Numbered from the stretch's first letter, positions 36,234 to 44,855 are shown. The stretch: DNA of 64,000 nt from Roseivivax isoporae LMG 25204 (GCF_000521865.1 NZ_JAME01000022.1:27527-91526); one strand, 5' to 3'. The notes: generated by a model from the letters alone, not told the origin. Numbers and translations are program-made.

Positions 36234-36270
36234 ACCTTTAGACTTCACGATTTCGAGAGAGGACAACTTC

Positions 36271-37143
36271 ATGTCATATGGCCGCTTTTTCGCGATGATC
36301 GCCACATCTACCGTCGTCATGTTCGGTCTGATGTATCTCAATACCTACCTCTGGACGCATGTGTTCTGGTCGGAAACGCGGGCCTACATGGCTCTCCTGA
36401 TGGGAGCCACCATGGCGATCATCATGCTGGGCTTCATGCTGTCGATGTATTCCAGCAAAATGGCTAACGCCGCCATCTTCATCGGTGCCGCTGTGGTCTT
36501 TGCCGCCTCGCTTTGGCTGGTCCGCAGCCAGGTGACGGTGGGCGACAGCAGCTACATGCGGGCAATGATCCCGCACCACTCGATCGCGATCATGACCTCC
36601 AGCCGCGCCGATATCTCGGACCCGCGCGTGCGCAAGCTGGCGGATGAGATCATCTATGCGCAGGACAAGGAAATCGCCGAGATGCGTTATCTGGTGAACG
36701 ATATCGACGCCAACGGTGACAGTCCGGCACAGTCAGAAAGCGGACCGGCGCAGATCGTGAGCCTCGACGAGGCGCTATCAACCCCGGAAGTCGCCATTCT
36801 CGACCTCGAATTTCTTACTTCGGAGGACATTGCGCAGATGTTTCCCGGCGGCGCCGCGTGCACGTTCACCTACACCACCACAAGCAGGCCTGCGCTGGCG
36901 GTGGGCCGCATCGACGGTGGGAGTGTAGCTCTCGCCAAGATCAGCGGCGATCTGGTGCGGCTGGAGGCTGGCGACGCCGGAAGCACTTGGGGCACGGAAG
37001 GCATGACAGTGGCGTTGAGCGCGCCGAGCGGACCCGGCACATTGGACGCAAATAGTGGCGAAATGCAGGACGCCGATCTCGTTCTCGAACTTGGGTCCGG
37101 TCTGCGTGCAGGGTATCGCGGATATTACGGTTGCGGTGCCTGA
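36271..37143 (+). CDS. DUF305 domain membrane protein with C-terminal extension
   Basis: A 290-residue protein. Three transmembrane segments (about 7-27, 37-57, 64-84) lead to a periplasmic DUF305 helical domain with MIPHHSIAIMTSS and AQDKEIAEMRYL, whose His and Met residues suit metal binding. A further ~120 residues (from about 165) form a soluble domain that begins VSLDEALSTPEVAILDLEF and holds two cysteines. DUF305 proteins recur in copper islands, but the role is unproven. The gene follows cueR and precedes the glutaredoxin fusion. Confidence 0.75.
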   Translation: MSYGRFFAMIATSTVVMFGLMYLNTYLWTHVFWSETRAYMALLMGATMAIIMLGFMLSMYSSKMANAAIFIGAAVVFAASLWLVRSQVTVGDSSYMRAMIPHHSIAIMTSSRADISDPRVRKLADEIIYAQDKEIAEMRYLVNDIDANGDSPAQSESGPAQIVSLDEALSTPEVAILDLEFLTSEDIAQMFPGGAACTFTYTTTSRPALAVGRIDGGSVALAKISGDLVRLEAGDAGSTWGTEGMTVALSAPSGPGTLDANSGEMQDADLVLELGSGLRAGYRGYYGCGA

Positions 37144-37165
37144 ACCAGAAACTGGAGGAAACACC

Positions 37166-37930
37166 ATGCCGAAAGACGCATCGAAATCAGCCCAACTCTA
37201 CCGGATGGTCATGCAGGATCATCTTTGCCCTTATGGTCTCAAGTCCAAAGACCTGCTTGAACGGGAAGGGTACGAGGTCGAGGATCATCACCTGACGACA
37301 CGTGAGGAAACCGATGCCTTCATGGAAAAGCACGGGGTCGAGACCACGCCGCAGACCTGGATCGGCGACAAGCGGATTGGCGGCTACGACGATCTGCGGG
37401 TCCATTTCGGCCTCGACGCGCCGGAAAGCGAGCGCTCGGACACCTCCTATCAGCCGGTGATCGCGATCTTTGCCGTCGCGTTTCTGATGGCGCTCGGCCT
37501 GTCATGGTACAGCTTTGGAACCATCCTCAGCCTGCGCGCGCTGGAATGGTTCGTCTCGATCTCGATGTGCTTGCTTGCAGTGCAGAAGCTTCAGGATGTC
37601 GAGAGCTTTTCGACCATGTTCCTGAATTACGACCTGCTGGCGCGCCGCTGGGTGCGCTACGGCTATCTTTATCCCTTCGGAGAGGCCTTCGCCGGTATCC
37701 TCATGGTCGCCGGGGCGCTCACCTGGCTGTCGGCACCCGTGGCCTTGTTCATCGGCACCGTCGGCGCGGTTTCGGTCTTCAAGGCCGTGTACATCGACAA
37801 GCGCGAGTTGAAATGCGCCTGCGTCGGGGGGGACAGCAACGTGCCACTAGGGTTCGTCTCGCTCACCGAGAACCTGATGATGATGATCATGGGTATCTGG
37901 ATGCCGATCCGGGTCTACCTGATCGGCTGA
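37166..37930 (+). CDS. Glutaredoxin-MauE-like membrane fusion protein
   Basis: A 254-residue protein. The N-terminal ~85 residues are glutaredoxin-like: CPYG at 21-24 and the TTPQTWIGDKRIGGYDDL block that binds glutathione. The rest is a membrane part with about four helices resembling MauE/DoxX-type redox partners, including a CAC motif (KCACVGG) near residue 216. It may move reducing equivalents across the membrane for copper or thiol repair. The ATG at 37166 has GGAGG seven bases upstream; the longer frame overlaps the DUF305 gene and is rejected. Confidence 0.8.
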   Translation: MPKDASKSAQLYRMVMQDHLCPYGLKSKDLLEREGYEVEDHHLTTREETDAFMEKHGVETTPQTWIGDKRIGGYDDLRVHFGLDAPESERSDTSYQPVIAIFAVAFLMALGLSWYSFGTILSLRALEWFVSISMCLLAVQKLQDVESFSTMFLNYDLLARRWVRYGYLYPFGEAFAGILMVAGALTWLSAPVALFIGTVGAVSVFKAVYIDKRELKCACVGGDSNVPLGFVSLTENLMMMIMGIWMPIRVYLIG

Positions 37931-38033
37931 CGGCCCCGCGACCTCTATAGGGGCGCGGCGTGTACGACCTTTTTGAGTGGGGGAGATGATCCCCACTTAT
38001 CAGCCATCACGCCAAGAGCTGGTTCGAGGTTCG

Positions 38034-38774
38034 TCAGCCGATCGTCGCGAGAAAGGGAAACGTCCCCAGAAGCCAATAGGCAAACCGTGACAGTTGCCCG
38101 GTCATGATGGCAACTCCCATGATGATCATGGCAACACCCGCGCCCTTGTAGAGCCAGCGACCGGCCTTGCCGATCTGCCTGACCCGCGCGGCGATGGCGT
38201 CGGTGAACAGCGCCGCCAACAGGAACGGCACCCCCAGCCCCGCGGAATAAATCGTCAGCAGCGAGATGCCGTCCGACATGCCGCCCGAGGTCGAGCTGAG
38301 CGTCAGGATAGCCCCGAGGATCGGACCGATGCAGGGCGTCCAGCCGAAAGCGAAGGCAAGCCCCAGCACATAGGCCCCGAGCGGGCGACCGCCGGGAATA
38401 TCGAGATTGAACCGGGTGTCACGGGAGAATGCCTCCAGTCGAAAGACACCCAGCATGACCAGACCGAACAGGATGATGATCGCGCCGCCCAAATAATTCA
38501 GCTCGGTGCGCCATGTCAGCAGCAGCGATCCGAGCGCGCTGGCCCCGGCTCCAAGTGCGACGAAGACCGTCGAAAAGCCCAAGACAAAGCAGGCACTCAA
38601 CCCGAGCGCCCCGGCGCGCGCCCGCAAGCCGACCGACCGCGTCATGCGCAAATCCGGCTGCCCTGCGATGTACGAGACATAGCCCGGCACAAGCGGCAGG
38701 ACGCAAGGCGACAGGAACGAAATGGCCCCCGCCAGGAAGGCCGCGAAGATGCCGATGCCGGAGATGTCCATCAC
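38034..38774 (-). CDS. ccdA: CcdA-type cytochrome c biogenesis / thiol transport protein
   Basis: A 246-residue membrane protein with six helices. The two redox cysteines are in place: SFLSPCVLPLVPGY and FGWTPCIGPILGA. CcdA/DsbD-type proteins pass electrons from cytoplasmic thioredoxin to periplasmic thiol proteins, here probably the TlpA, CcmG and SCO products encoded upstream on the same strand. It is the last gene of this operon and overlaps the preceding one. Confidence 0.9.
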   Translation of the reverse strand: MMDISGIGIFAAFLAGAISFLSPCVLPLVPGYVSYIAGQPDLRMTRSVGLRARAGALGLSACFVLGFSTVFVALGAGASALGSLLLTWRTELNYLGGAIIILFGLVMLGVFRLEAFSRDTRFNLDIPGGRPLGAYVLGLAFAFGWTPCIGPILGAILTLSSTSGGMSDGISLLTIYSAGLGVPFLLAALFTDAIAARVRQIGKAGRWLYKGAGVAMIIMGVAIMTGQLSRFAYWLLGTFPFLATIG

Positions 38775-39262
38775 GCGTCACGCTCGGTGCTGAAGGGCCA
38801 CACGGCCCACCAGAACGCGACCAGCGGGACCACGATCCATTGCAACACAGGTGACAGGCCCGCATCGAGGACCGGAATGATTGGCATCAGGTCCGAATAG
38901 GCCCAGGCGGCGCGGATCACGATGTTGAGCCATTCGCTGAACAGCGTGTATCCGAGCCCGAACACCACCGTCAGGACGGTCACAGACCGCCGCGTCGAGG
39001 CGACCAGGGGCCAGCCCCGGCCCGACAGCATGAGGGCAAGCATCAGCGCGCTCATGGCGATCAGGATATCGCCACCCGTGCAATGGACGGCTGCGAAGAC
39101 AATCTCACCCCAGGTGCCCTCGTTCCAGATCGTGTAGAGCGGCATATGCGCGAACTCCCAGATCAAGTTGGCCGGGATGACCACCGAAAAATACCGACGC
39201 AGAGCTGTCAGGGAAATTCCGTCTGTTGAGGACAGCCTGACGCCAGTCGCGACGACACTCAT
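38771..39262 (-). CDS. Hypothetical membrane protein of the copper operon
   Basis: A 163-residue protein with about four hydrophobic helices; a conserved-looking part is NLIWEFAHMPLYTIW. I do not recognise the family. The ATG at 39262 overlaps the SCO stop (ATGA), and ccdA overlaps its own end, so it is firmly within the SCO-ccdA transcript. A role in copper or cytochrome assembly is inferred from position only. Confidence 0.7.
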   Translation of the reverse strand: MSVVATGVRLSSTDGISLTALRRYFSVVIPANLIWEFAHMPLYTIWNEGTWGEIVFAAVHCTGGDILIAMSALMLALMLSGRGWPLVASTRRSVTVLTVVFGLGYTLFSEWLNIVIRAAWAYSDLMPIIPVLDAGLSPVLQWIVVPLVAFWWAVWPFSTERDA

Positions 39263-39954
39263 TGAAACACACCTGTCAGCCGGTCCCACCAGCTGAGCTC
39301 CCGGCGTCGATGCTGGGCGTTGTTGATCAACTCGCTGACATAGAGGATCAGGTTCACGTTCTTGAAGTCCATGCCATGGAATTTTGCAGCGAACCGCCCT
39401 CCGATGTCCACAACATGGGTGACCGCTCCGTGCATCATCATGTCGCTGTCGGCGGTCATCGTGAACTCCAGCCCATAGTCCCGCGCCAGAACGCGCGTTG
39501 CATTTTCAGTCTGATCGGGACGTTTGGTTAGAATAACCCAATTGCTTGGATCGAGCCCATGCCGGTCCGAGTAATCGCGCAACACGTCTGGCGTGTCGTT
39601 CACAGGATCGGTCGTGATCGAGATGAACTGCACAAGCTCCTTCATCGGCCCGTCGTTGATCGAGGCCTGTATGGCCGCGATCTTTTCCGCATGGAGCGGG
39701 CAGATATCCGGGCAGTTGGCATAGATGAAATGAAGGATGACCACCTTGTCGCTGAAATCCGACAGGCGCACAGGATTCCCCTCGGGATCCTGCAATTCGA
39801 AACTCGGAGCCTGCGCTGCATCGATGGCCTGGAAGTAGGGCTCCATCTCGAACATGCGCGCATCCAGGTTTTCCCCCGGATGATTGGCGAAGGCCGGAGA
39901 CGAAATCGTGGCCGCGAGTATCGCTAAAGCGGCGCGCCGTGTCAGTGCTGTCAA
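39259..39954 (-). CDS. SCO1/SenC family copper chaperone-like protein
   Basis: A 231-residue exported protein of thioredoxin fold. The copper site is CPDIC in FIYANCPDICPL, plus a downstream His in HGAVTHVVD. It has a signal peptide (AALAILAATISSPAFA). SCO proteins deliver copper to, or keep reduced, the CuA site of cytochrome oxidase; in metal islands they may buffer copper. It is the first of three SCO-like genes in the window and stands upstream of the four-helix protein and ccdA. Confidence 0.88.
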   Translation of the reverse strand: MTALTRRAALAILAATISSPAFANHPGENLDARMFEMEPYFQAIDAAQAPSFELQDPEGNPVRLSDFSDKVVILHFIYANCPDICPLHAEKIAAIQASINDGPMKELVQFISITTDPVNDTPDVLRDYSDRHGLDPSNWVILTKRPDQTENATRVLARDYGLEFTMTADSDMMMHGAVTHVVDIGGRFAAKFHGMDFKNVNLILYVSELINNAQHRRRELSWWDRLTGVFQ

Positions 39955-39972
39955 TTCTTGTATCCTTACAAT

Positions 39973-40006
39973 AAATGCCTGCCGATCCGTTTACCGACAG
40001 GCATTT
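39973..40006 (-). terminator. Hairpin between the Met-rich peptide gene and the SCO gene
   Basis: A perfect 9-bp stem (AAATGCCTG and its complement) with a 16-base loop, in the gap after the 58-residue Met-rich gene. It lacks a strong T-run and may attenuate read-through into SCO. Confidence 0.45.
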
Positions 40007-40014
40007 GGGCAAAT

Positions 40015-40191
40015 CTAGCCGTCAGACTTTTCCGACGGCATCATGCCGCCGTCCATCATGCCGCCTTGCATGGCCCCCTCATTCTGCATCATTTCGCCCG
40101 TTTCCGGCGTGGTCTGTTCCTGGGCGCTGACGGCAAATGCACTTGCGGTAAGGGCCGTCGCAACGACGAAAGTTGTAAGTGTTTTTCTCAT
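40015..40191 (-). CDS. Small exported methionine-rich peptide
   Basis: A 58-residue protein with a signal peptide (VVATALTASAFAVSA) and a mature part of ~36 residues rich in Met: GEMM, AMQGGMMDGGMMP. Spaced methionines bind Cu(I), so it probably buffers copper in the periplasm. The ATG at 40191 has AAGGAG eight bases upstream. It lies between the Cys-rich membrane protein and SCO genes, under the CueR-type promoter at 40538. Confidence 0.72.
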   Translation of the reverse strand: MRKTLTTFVVATALTASAFAVSAQEQTTPETGEMMQNEGAMQGGMMDGGMMPSEKSDG

Positions 40192-40231
40192 GGTTTTCTC
40201 CTTGGGTTGATCGTGTGGTTATCGAAAGAAC

Positions 40232-40513
40232 TCAGTCGGGAGACGCCCCGTCCGGCGAGTTGGAGCATCCCTTTCCAGACCCGCCCTTCATGCACAGACC
40301 CAGGCCGCACATCGCGGCACAGGGGGCCAGCGAGACCAGAACAGGCGCGAGCCCGATCGCGGTGAGCCATCCCCAGTTCAGGGCCATGCCGCCCCCCATC
40401 ACGGTTGCCGCACCGACGAACAGCAATCGTCTGCGCGTCAACCACCGGGGCCAATTTCCTGCGCTTTCGATGTTGGCGGCACCCGCAATGTTGGAAGGTG
40501 ATATTTCGGTCAT
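40232..40513 (-). CDS. Small cysteine-rich membrane protein
   Basis: A 93-residue protein with two hydrophobic segments (LLFVGAATVMGGGMALNW and LTAIGLAPVLVSLAPCAAMC) and a C-terminal cluster of cysteines (CAAMCGLGLCMKGG, then KGCS). The cysteines suggest a metal or redox site at the membrane face. The ATG at 40513 has AAAGGA nine bases upstream. It is the first gene after the CueR-type promoter at 40538-40568. Family not recognised. Confidence 0.72.
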   Translation of the reverse strand: MTEISPSNIAGAANIESAGNWPRWLTRRRLLFVGAATVMGGGMALNWGWLTAIGLAPVLVSLAPCAAMCGLGLCMKGGSGKGCSNSPDGASPD

Positions 40514-40537
40514 CCGGAAAGTCCTTTCGATGATTAA

Positions 40538-40568
40538 AAGCTAGTCATTCCAGTAACTGGAAGGTCAA
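40538..40568 (-). promoter_or_regulatory. CueR-type promoter of the Cys-rich/Met-rich/SCO/ccdA operon
   Basis: On the minus strand TTGACC (40563-40568) and TAGCTT (40538-40543) flank a 19-bp spacer containing TTCCAGTTACTGGAA, a near-perfect dyad, 25 bp before the first start codon. Confidence 0.78.
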
Positions 40569-40595
40569 GGGTGAGCAGTGGACTTTTGCTGGGAT

Positions 40596-41108
40596 TCATT
40601 CAATAAAGCTTCGCAAAAAGGACACCATCTCGGGATCATCCCATTCGGCCGGGCCGACCAGTCGCCCGAGCTCCCGCCCCTGCGCGTCGATCAGGATCGT
40701 CGTCGGCAGGCCAACGGTGCGCAGCGCGGTCATCGAAAGCATGGTCTGGTCGACATACATATTGAGATTGGTGACACCGATCTCGTCGTAGAAACGCCGA
40801 ACGATTTGTGATCCGGCCCGGTCGATGGAAAGGGCAACCACTTCGAAGTCGTCGCCGCCAAGTTCCGCCTGAAGCGCATCGAGCGTCGGCATCTCTTCGC
40901 GGCAGGGGACGCACCAGGTTGCCCAAACATTCACGAGGATCACTTTGCCGCGAAAATCTTCCATGTCTCCGCGGCTGCCGTCATCTTTCTCGTAGCGCAC
41001 ATTGGCGACAGGCTGCGGGGTGTCGTGAAGTGCAAACCCTTGCGGTGTCGCGAAAGCCGCGCCGACGGACAGTGCCCAGGCGATCAGCGGCGGTTTCAGA
41101 TTTTTCAT
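40596..41108 (-). CDS. TlpA-like periplasmic thiol-disulphide oxidoreductase
   Basis: A 170-residue exported protein with a thioredoxin fold. The active site is WATWCVPC, and the cis-proline loop is VGLPTTILI. A short hydrophobic signal (AWALSVGAAFATPQGFA) precedes it. TlpA proteins keep apocytochromes and copper chaperones reduced, with electrons from CcdA. It overlaps ccmG by 4 bp. It ends just before the CueR-type promoter that restarts transcription. Confidence 0.88.
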   Translation of the reverse strand: MKNLKPPLIAWALSVGAAFATPQGFALHDTPQPVANVRYEKDDGSRGDMEDFRGKVILVNVWATWCVPCREEMPTLDALQAELGGDDFEVVALSIDRAGSQIVRRFYDEIGVTNLNMYVDQTMLSMTALRTVGLPTTILIDAQGRELGRLVGPAEWDDPEMVSFLRSFIE

Positions 41109-41701
41109 GGCGTTTTCTCCTTGGCGGATTGGGTTTTGTGGTCACGGACGATCGGCAGCAGCGTTTCCTGCAGGATTGCTCGTGTGATCGGACCAACATG
41201 GCGGTAGGCGATGGTGCCGTCGGGCGCGATGACGTAGGTTTCGGGCACGCCATAGACGCCCCATTCGATACCGGCGCGTCCGTTGATGTCGGCCCCGATG
41301 CGCGCGTAGGGATCACCCAACTCGTCGAGCCAGGCGCGCGCCTGATCGGGCGGGTCCTTGTAGTTGATTCCGTAGAGCGGCACCTCACCGGTTGCACTCA
41401 ACTCCATGAACAACGGGTGTTCGGCACGGCAGGGCACACACCACGAGGCGAAGACGTTCACCAGTGACACGTGTCCGATCAGGTCCTGCGTCGAAAGACC
41501 TTCTTCTCGGCCGAGCACCGGGGGCAGCGCGAAGTCGGGCACGGGTTTGCCGAGAAGTGCCGACGGCAAGTCGTCGCCACCCCTGAAAAGCCCCCAACCG
41601 AACAGGACCATGAGGGCAAAAGCTATCAGCGGAACCAGCACGAACCCGGAGATACTACGTCGCGACACAGGGTCGGCATTTCCCTCGACCTCTTCCGTCA
41701 T
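41105..41701 (-). CDS. ccmG: CcmG/DsbE-type thioredoxin of cytochrome c maturation
   Basis: A 198-residue protein anchored by one helix (VLVPLIAFALMVLFGWGLF). It has the family opening PVPDFALPPVLG, active site ASWCVPC and the YGVPETYVI cis-proline loop. It reduces the haem-binding cysteines of apocytochrome c, fitting the cytochrome gene directly upstream. It overlaps both neighbours by 4 bp. Only this Ccm component is present, so it is an accessory copy. Confidence 0.88.
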   Translation of the reverse strand: MTEEVEGNADPVSRRSISGFVLVPLIAFALMVLFGWGLFRGGDDLPSALLGKPVPDFALPPVLGREEGLSTQDLIGHVSLVNVFASWCVPCRAEHPLFMELSATGEVPLYGINYKDPPDQARAWLDELGDPYARIGADINGRAGIEWGVYGVPETYVIAPDGTIAYRHVGPITRAILQETLLPIVRDHKTQSAKEKTP

Positions 41702-42123
41702 GGCTGCGCCTGCTCATCGGCAAGGGATCGGCTTTCCTGCGACGCGCGGATCCGGTCGGGCCATGTGCTCTTGATGTAGTCAATGATCGCCGTGATCTCA
41801 TCGTCTGTCAGCACATCCTCATATCCGGGCATGTCGCTTTCGTACCCGTTCCCGACAATCGCCGCCGGTCCGCGTTTCACGATGTCGAGCAATACGCGGT
41901 CGGGGTGATGCCAGGTATGGCCGGAGGCGTCGTGCGGCGGGGCAGGCAACCTGCCGTTCGGCAATCGTGTGCGCCAATCTGATTGCCCCTCCAGGTTTGC
42001 CCCATGGCAACTGGCACAATTCTCTTGATAAAGGCGCTCGCCCATGAGCACGTCGCTCTGCGCCGCTACGGGCAAAACCGTTGTGGCGAGCAGGACAGCC
42101 GAGAGCCTAATCGTGTTTTTCAC
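41698..42123 (-). CDS. Exported monohaem cytochrome c
   Basis: A 141-residue protein with a signal peptide (LSAVLLATTVLPVAAQ). The haem site is CASCH, the axial Met probably lies in YESDMPGYED, and the class I end helix is IIDYIKSTWP. It is likely a periplasmic electron carrier that serves the redox and copper proteins of this operon. A close relative of its C-terminal half is cut by the right window edge (63803-64000). Confidence 0.9.
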   Translation of the reverse strand: MKNTIRLSAVLLATTVLPVAAQSDVLMGERLYQENCASCHGANLEGQSDWRTRLPNGRLPAPPHDASGHTWHHPDRVLLDIVKRGPAAIVGNGYESDMPGYEDVLTDDEITAIIDYIKSTWPDRIRASQESRSLADEQAQP

Positions 42124-42265
42124 TAAGTTTCCGCCTTCTTGTTACGAGCCACCTACAGAGGACGATGAGTGCCGCGAGCGACGACAGGACAAGCAGGACG
42201 CAAAGCGCCCAGACCAACCCCATCGACAACAGGCTGTCGCCGCTGCTGGCACCCTCAATCCGCAT
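42107..42265 (-). CDS. Small single-helix membrane protein
   Basis: A 52-residue protein with one long hydrophobic helix (LVWALCVLLVLSSLAALIVL) and a basic tail (RRRKLSEKH). It starts at ATG 42265, 13 bases after the Met-rich gene stop, and overlaps the cytochrome c start by 17 bp. The composition and coupling suggest a real small protein, perhaps an accessory membrane anchor. No family recognised. Confidence 0.5.
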   Translation of the reverse strand: MRIEGASSGDSLLSMGLVWALCVLLVLSSLAALIVLCRWLVTRRRKLSEKHD

Positions 42266-42277
42266 TCTGGCACATCT

Positions 42278-42412
42278 CTATTTTCCGCTGTCCGAGCGGA
42301 TGTATTTGACCAAGGCGATCGCCGCGAGCACCAGCACACCCACGATCAGCAACCAGACGAGGCCCATCGCAATCATCATGCCGCCGCCCATCATTCCACC
42401 GTCCATCATCAT
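42278..42412 (-). CDS. Small methionine-rich membrane peptide
   Basis: A 44-residue protein: the N-terminus is a Met/Gly run (MMMDGGMMGGGMM), then one transmembrane helix (GLVWLLIVGVLVLAAIALV) and a short basic end. The Met cluster at the membrane could hold Cu(I). AAGGA lies eight bases before the ATG at 42412. It stands between the DUF411 and cytochrome c genes on the same strand. Confidence 0.68.
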   Translation of the reverse strand: MMMDGGMMGGGMMIAMGLVWLLIVGVLVLAAIALVKYIRSDSGK

Positions 42413-42478
42413 GCATTCCATCCTTTGTTTTCCCTTGAAACCGGTCTGGCACGGGTTCGCACCAGACCGCGCGATTGA

Positions 42479-42952
42479 TCATTCGACCGAATATACGGTC
42501 GGGCTCACACCTTCCTCGACGGTGTAAATCTTGAAGGGCTCCTGTTTCGCGCCGCCCATACCCGGCGACCCCAATGGCATGCCGGGAAGAGTCACACCGG
42601 CAATTTCCGGGCGCTCTTCCAGCAGCCTGTTGACGACATCAATCGGCACGTGGCCGCTGATGACGTAATCGTCCAAAAAGCCTGTGTGGCAGCCTTGGAA
42701 GTCATCCGGGATGCCCGCATCGCGGCTGATCTGCGCCAGATCGTGGGTCGGCTTCACCTCCACCGTGAAACCGTTCTCGCGCAGATAGTCCGCGTAACTC
42801 TCGCAACATCCGCATTGTGGGTTCTTGTAGAGCGTGACCTCCTGCGCCGCGGCAGGCGCGGCATTCAGGCTCATCGCAAGGACGGCGACGGCACCTGCCG
42901 TGCCGAGGCTGGCAAATCCAAGTATCTTCTTTATCGGTTCATTCATTTTCAT
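42479..42952 (-). CDS. DUF411 family metal-binding protein
   Basis: A 157-residue exported protein. After the signal peptide (VLAMSLNAAPAAA) comes the DUF411 signature: LYKNPQCGCCESYADYL, CHTGFLDDYVISGHVP and LPGMPLGSPGM. The CGCC pair plus His and Met residues probably binds copper. The start could be ATG 42952 or ATG 42946, the latter better spaced from AGGA. It follows the multicopper oxidase gene after 19 bases, in one operon. Confidence 0.88.
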   Translation of the reverse strand: MKMNEPIKKILGFASLGTAGAVAVLAMSLNAAPAAAQEVTLYKNPQCGCCESYADYLRENGFTVEVKPTHDLAQISRDAGIPDDFQGCHTGFLDDYVISGHVPIDVVNRLLEERPEIAGVTLPGMPLGSPGMGGAKQEPFKIYTVEEGVSPTVYSVE

Positions 42953-42971
42953 GGTCCTAAGTGTGTGAGTT

Positions 42972-44411
42972 TCAGGTTTTGGTCGTGCCAGGTTCGACAC
43001 GGATGACGCCCATCATGCCCGCCGCCTGGTGTTCCAGAATGTGGCAATGGAACATCCAGTCACCGGGATTGTCCGCGGCGAAGGCGATCTCGACCCGTTC
43101 TTCGGGTGCCATCAGGACGGTGTCCTGCCATTCGCGATACCGAGTCGGTTGTCCGTTGCGGGCGATCACACGGAACGAATGCCCGTGAAAATGGATCGGA
43201 TGGTGCCAGGCGGTGCGATTATCCATCTCGAACACGTGCGACGTGCCCTGCGGCAGGACCAGCAAGGGGTCCATCATATGACCCGTCGCGGCTTCTCCGT
43301 TGATGAACCACATGTTGCCCTCGCGCATCTGGTCCATCATCGACCCCATACCGCTGCCCATCATCATCTGCCCCATCATTCCGCCGTTGAAGACGATCTG
43401 GTGCCGCGCGGCCGACGCCATGTCCGGTTCGGCCAGCGGGTTGGGCGGCAGGTCCATCGACCAATCCGGCACACTGTCCCGCAGCCTGTCAGGCCCGTAG
43501 ACGAGGTCGACCAGACGGTATTCGAGGCCTTCGTAGAAGACATCGGTGACGGTGACGACTTCTCCGGGCTTGCCAGTCATGTCGATCACCAGATCAACAC
43601 GCATGGCTGGTCCGATCACCACAATATCGCTGTCAGGGGCATGGGGAGTCACGGGTTGACCGTCCAAAGCGACCACAACCGGTGCAAGACCACCGAAATC
43701 CAGCCCGAATATCCGCGCGTTCGCCGCATTGACTAGCCGCAAGCGGATGCGCTCACCGGGCCGCACCGCGATGCGGTCGGGTATCTGGCCGTTGATGGTC
43801 ACGGAATTACCAATACGACCGCCGTGCGTCGCGTCGTGGCGGTTGCCGAAGTCATCCGCAATTTGCCCGTCCCGGGTCATGCGCCAGTCGTCCAGCATCC
43901 AGGTCAGGTCACGATCCACGCGGATCGGGTCCGCCTCCTCGACGATCAGTGGCCCGTAAAGGCCGCGTCCGACCTGTTCCGAACTGCGCTGGTGCGGATG
44001 GTACCAGAACGTGCCCGCATCCAGCGCATCGAACTCGTAGAGAAAATCGCCATCAACCGGGATCGGGTCCTGCGTGAGGAACGGCACTCCGTCCATCGCA
44101 TTGGGCGTGCGAATGCCATGCCAGTGGATTGTGGTCCCTTCATCCAACCCATTCTGAGCCAGAACCCGCACGCGGTCGCCCCGCCGGACCCTGATTTCAG
44201 GGCCGGGGACGGACCCGTTATAGCTCCAGACATTAGTCGGGCCGTATGGTGACGGGCGCAGGGCGGCCTGTCCGGATGCCGCGCGTAGGACGAATGGGTC
44301 CCCAGTTGGATCGGCCATTGCCATTCGTGCAGGTGACAGAGCGGATAGGGCTGTGAATGCGGCACCTGTGCGAAGCACGTGCCTTCGTGAAATCGGTCTG
44401 TGGAGAATCAT
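42972..44411 (-). CDS. Multicopper oxidase (CueO/CopA-like), Tat-exported
   Basis: A 479-residue periplasmic oxidase that turns Cu(I) into the less toxic Cu(II). The twin-arginine signal is SRRHVL. The copper ligands are in four motifs: HWHG, WYHPH, HHPIHFHGH and HCHILEHQAAGMM (type 1 Met axial). A Met-rich loop (GGMMGQMMMGSGMGSMM) in the last third is typical of cuprous oxidases. The ATG at 44411 is preferred over 44441, with AAGGCAG in front. It leads the minus-strand operon together with the small gene at 44855. Confidence 0.93.
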   Translation of the reverse strand: MILHRPISRRHVLRTGAAFTALSALSPARMAMADPTGDPFVLRAASGQAALRPSPYGPTNVWSYNGSVPGPEIRVRRGDRVRVLAQNGLDEGTTIHWHGIRTPNAMDGVPFLTQDPIPVDGDFLYEFDALDAGTFWYHPHQRSSEQVGRGLYGPLIVEEADPIRVDRDLTWMLDDWRMTRDGQIADDFGNRHDATHGGRIGNSVTINGQIPDRIAVRPGERIRLRLVNAANARIFGLDFGGLAPVVVALDGQPVTPHAPDSDIVVIGPAMRVDLVIDMTGKPGEVVTVTDVFYEGLEYRLVDLVYGPDRLRDSVPDWSMDLPPNPLAEPDMASAARHQIVFNGGMMGQMMMGSGMGSMMDQMREGNMWFINGEAATGHMMDPLLVLPQGTSHVFEMDNRTAWHHPIHFHGHSFRVIARNGQPTRYREWQDTVLMAPEERVEIAFAADNPGDWMFHCHILEHQAAGMMGVIRVEPGTTKT

Positions 44412-44501
44412 CGCAACTGCCTTGATCTGAAAGGGTCGCACTCAGCCAGCTTCGACCAAGGCAACAATCAGGCCTCGCAGCAGGCGAGGCCGGTATCAGG
44501 T

Positions 44502-44855
44502 TCAAACAGGCAGTTTGGGAGGGAACGGATCAAGCGACGGATTTGCGCCGACTGGGATCAAAGGTTCGGCACCCCGGATGGCAGTACCAAAGGGCATCGC
44601 GAGCCGCTCTGACGGCATCTTGGCAAGGAGGCCAGCCGTACCGCTGGAGCCGCAAGGAACAGGACACCCACCTTCACAGGCAGTACCGTCAGCAAATCCA
44701 GCGGGATCGCAACCATTGCAGAGGCCATCGGCGCTTTCGGTGGGTTCCATCTGCGCCATAGCCGTGATTGACATACTGGCCGACGACATATCCGGCGCAG
44801 TCACTGCACCGAAGGTCAGCATGAGAATCAAAACAAGGCGAAAAACGCAGGTCAT
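44502..44855 (-). CDS. Small exported cysteine-rich protein under CueR-type promoter
   Basis: A protein of about 117 residues. A hydrophobic signal (RLVLILMLTFGAVTA) precedes a Cys-rich region, LCNGCDPAG, TACEGGCPVPCG, which could bind copper or form disulphides. An ATG at 44900 would extend the frame, but the CueR-type promoter (44863-44893) lies inside that extension, so the ATG at 44855 is chosen. This leaves a very short leader. It is upstream of the multicopper oxidase gene. Family not recognised. Confidence 0.65.
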   Translation of the reverse strand: MTCVFRLVLILMLTFGAVTAPDMSSASMSITAMAQMEPTESADGLCNGCDPAGFADGTACEGGCPVPCGSSGTAGLLAKMPSERLAMPFGTAIRGAEPLIPVGANPSLDPFPPKLPV

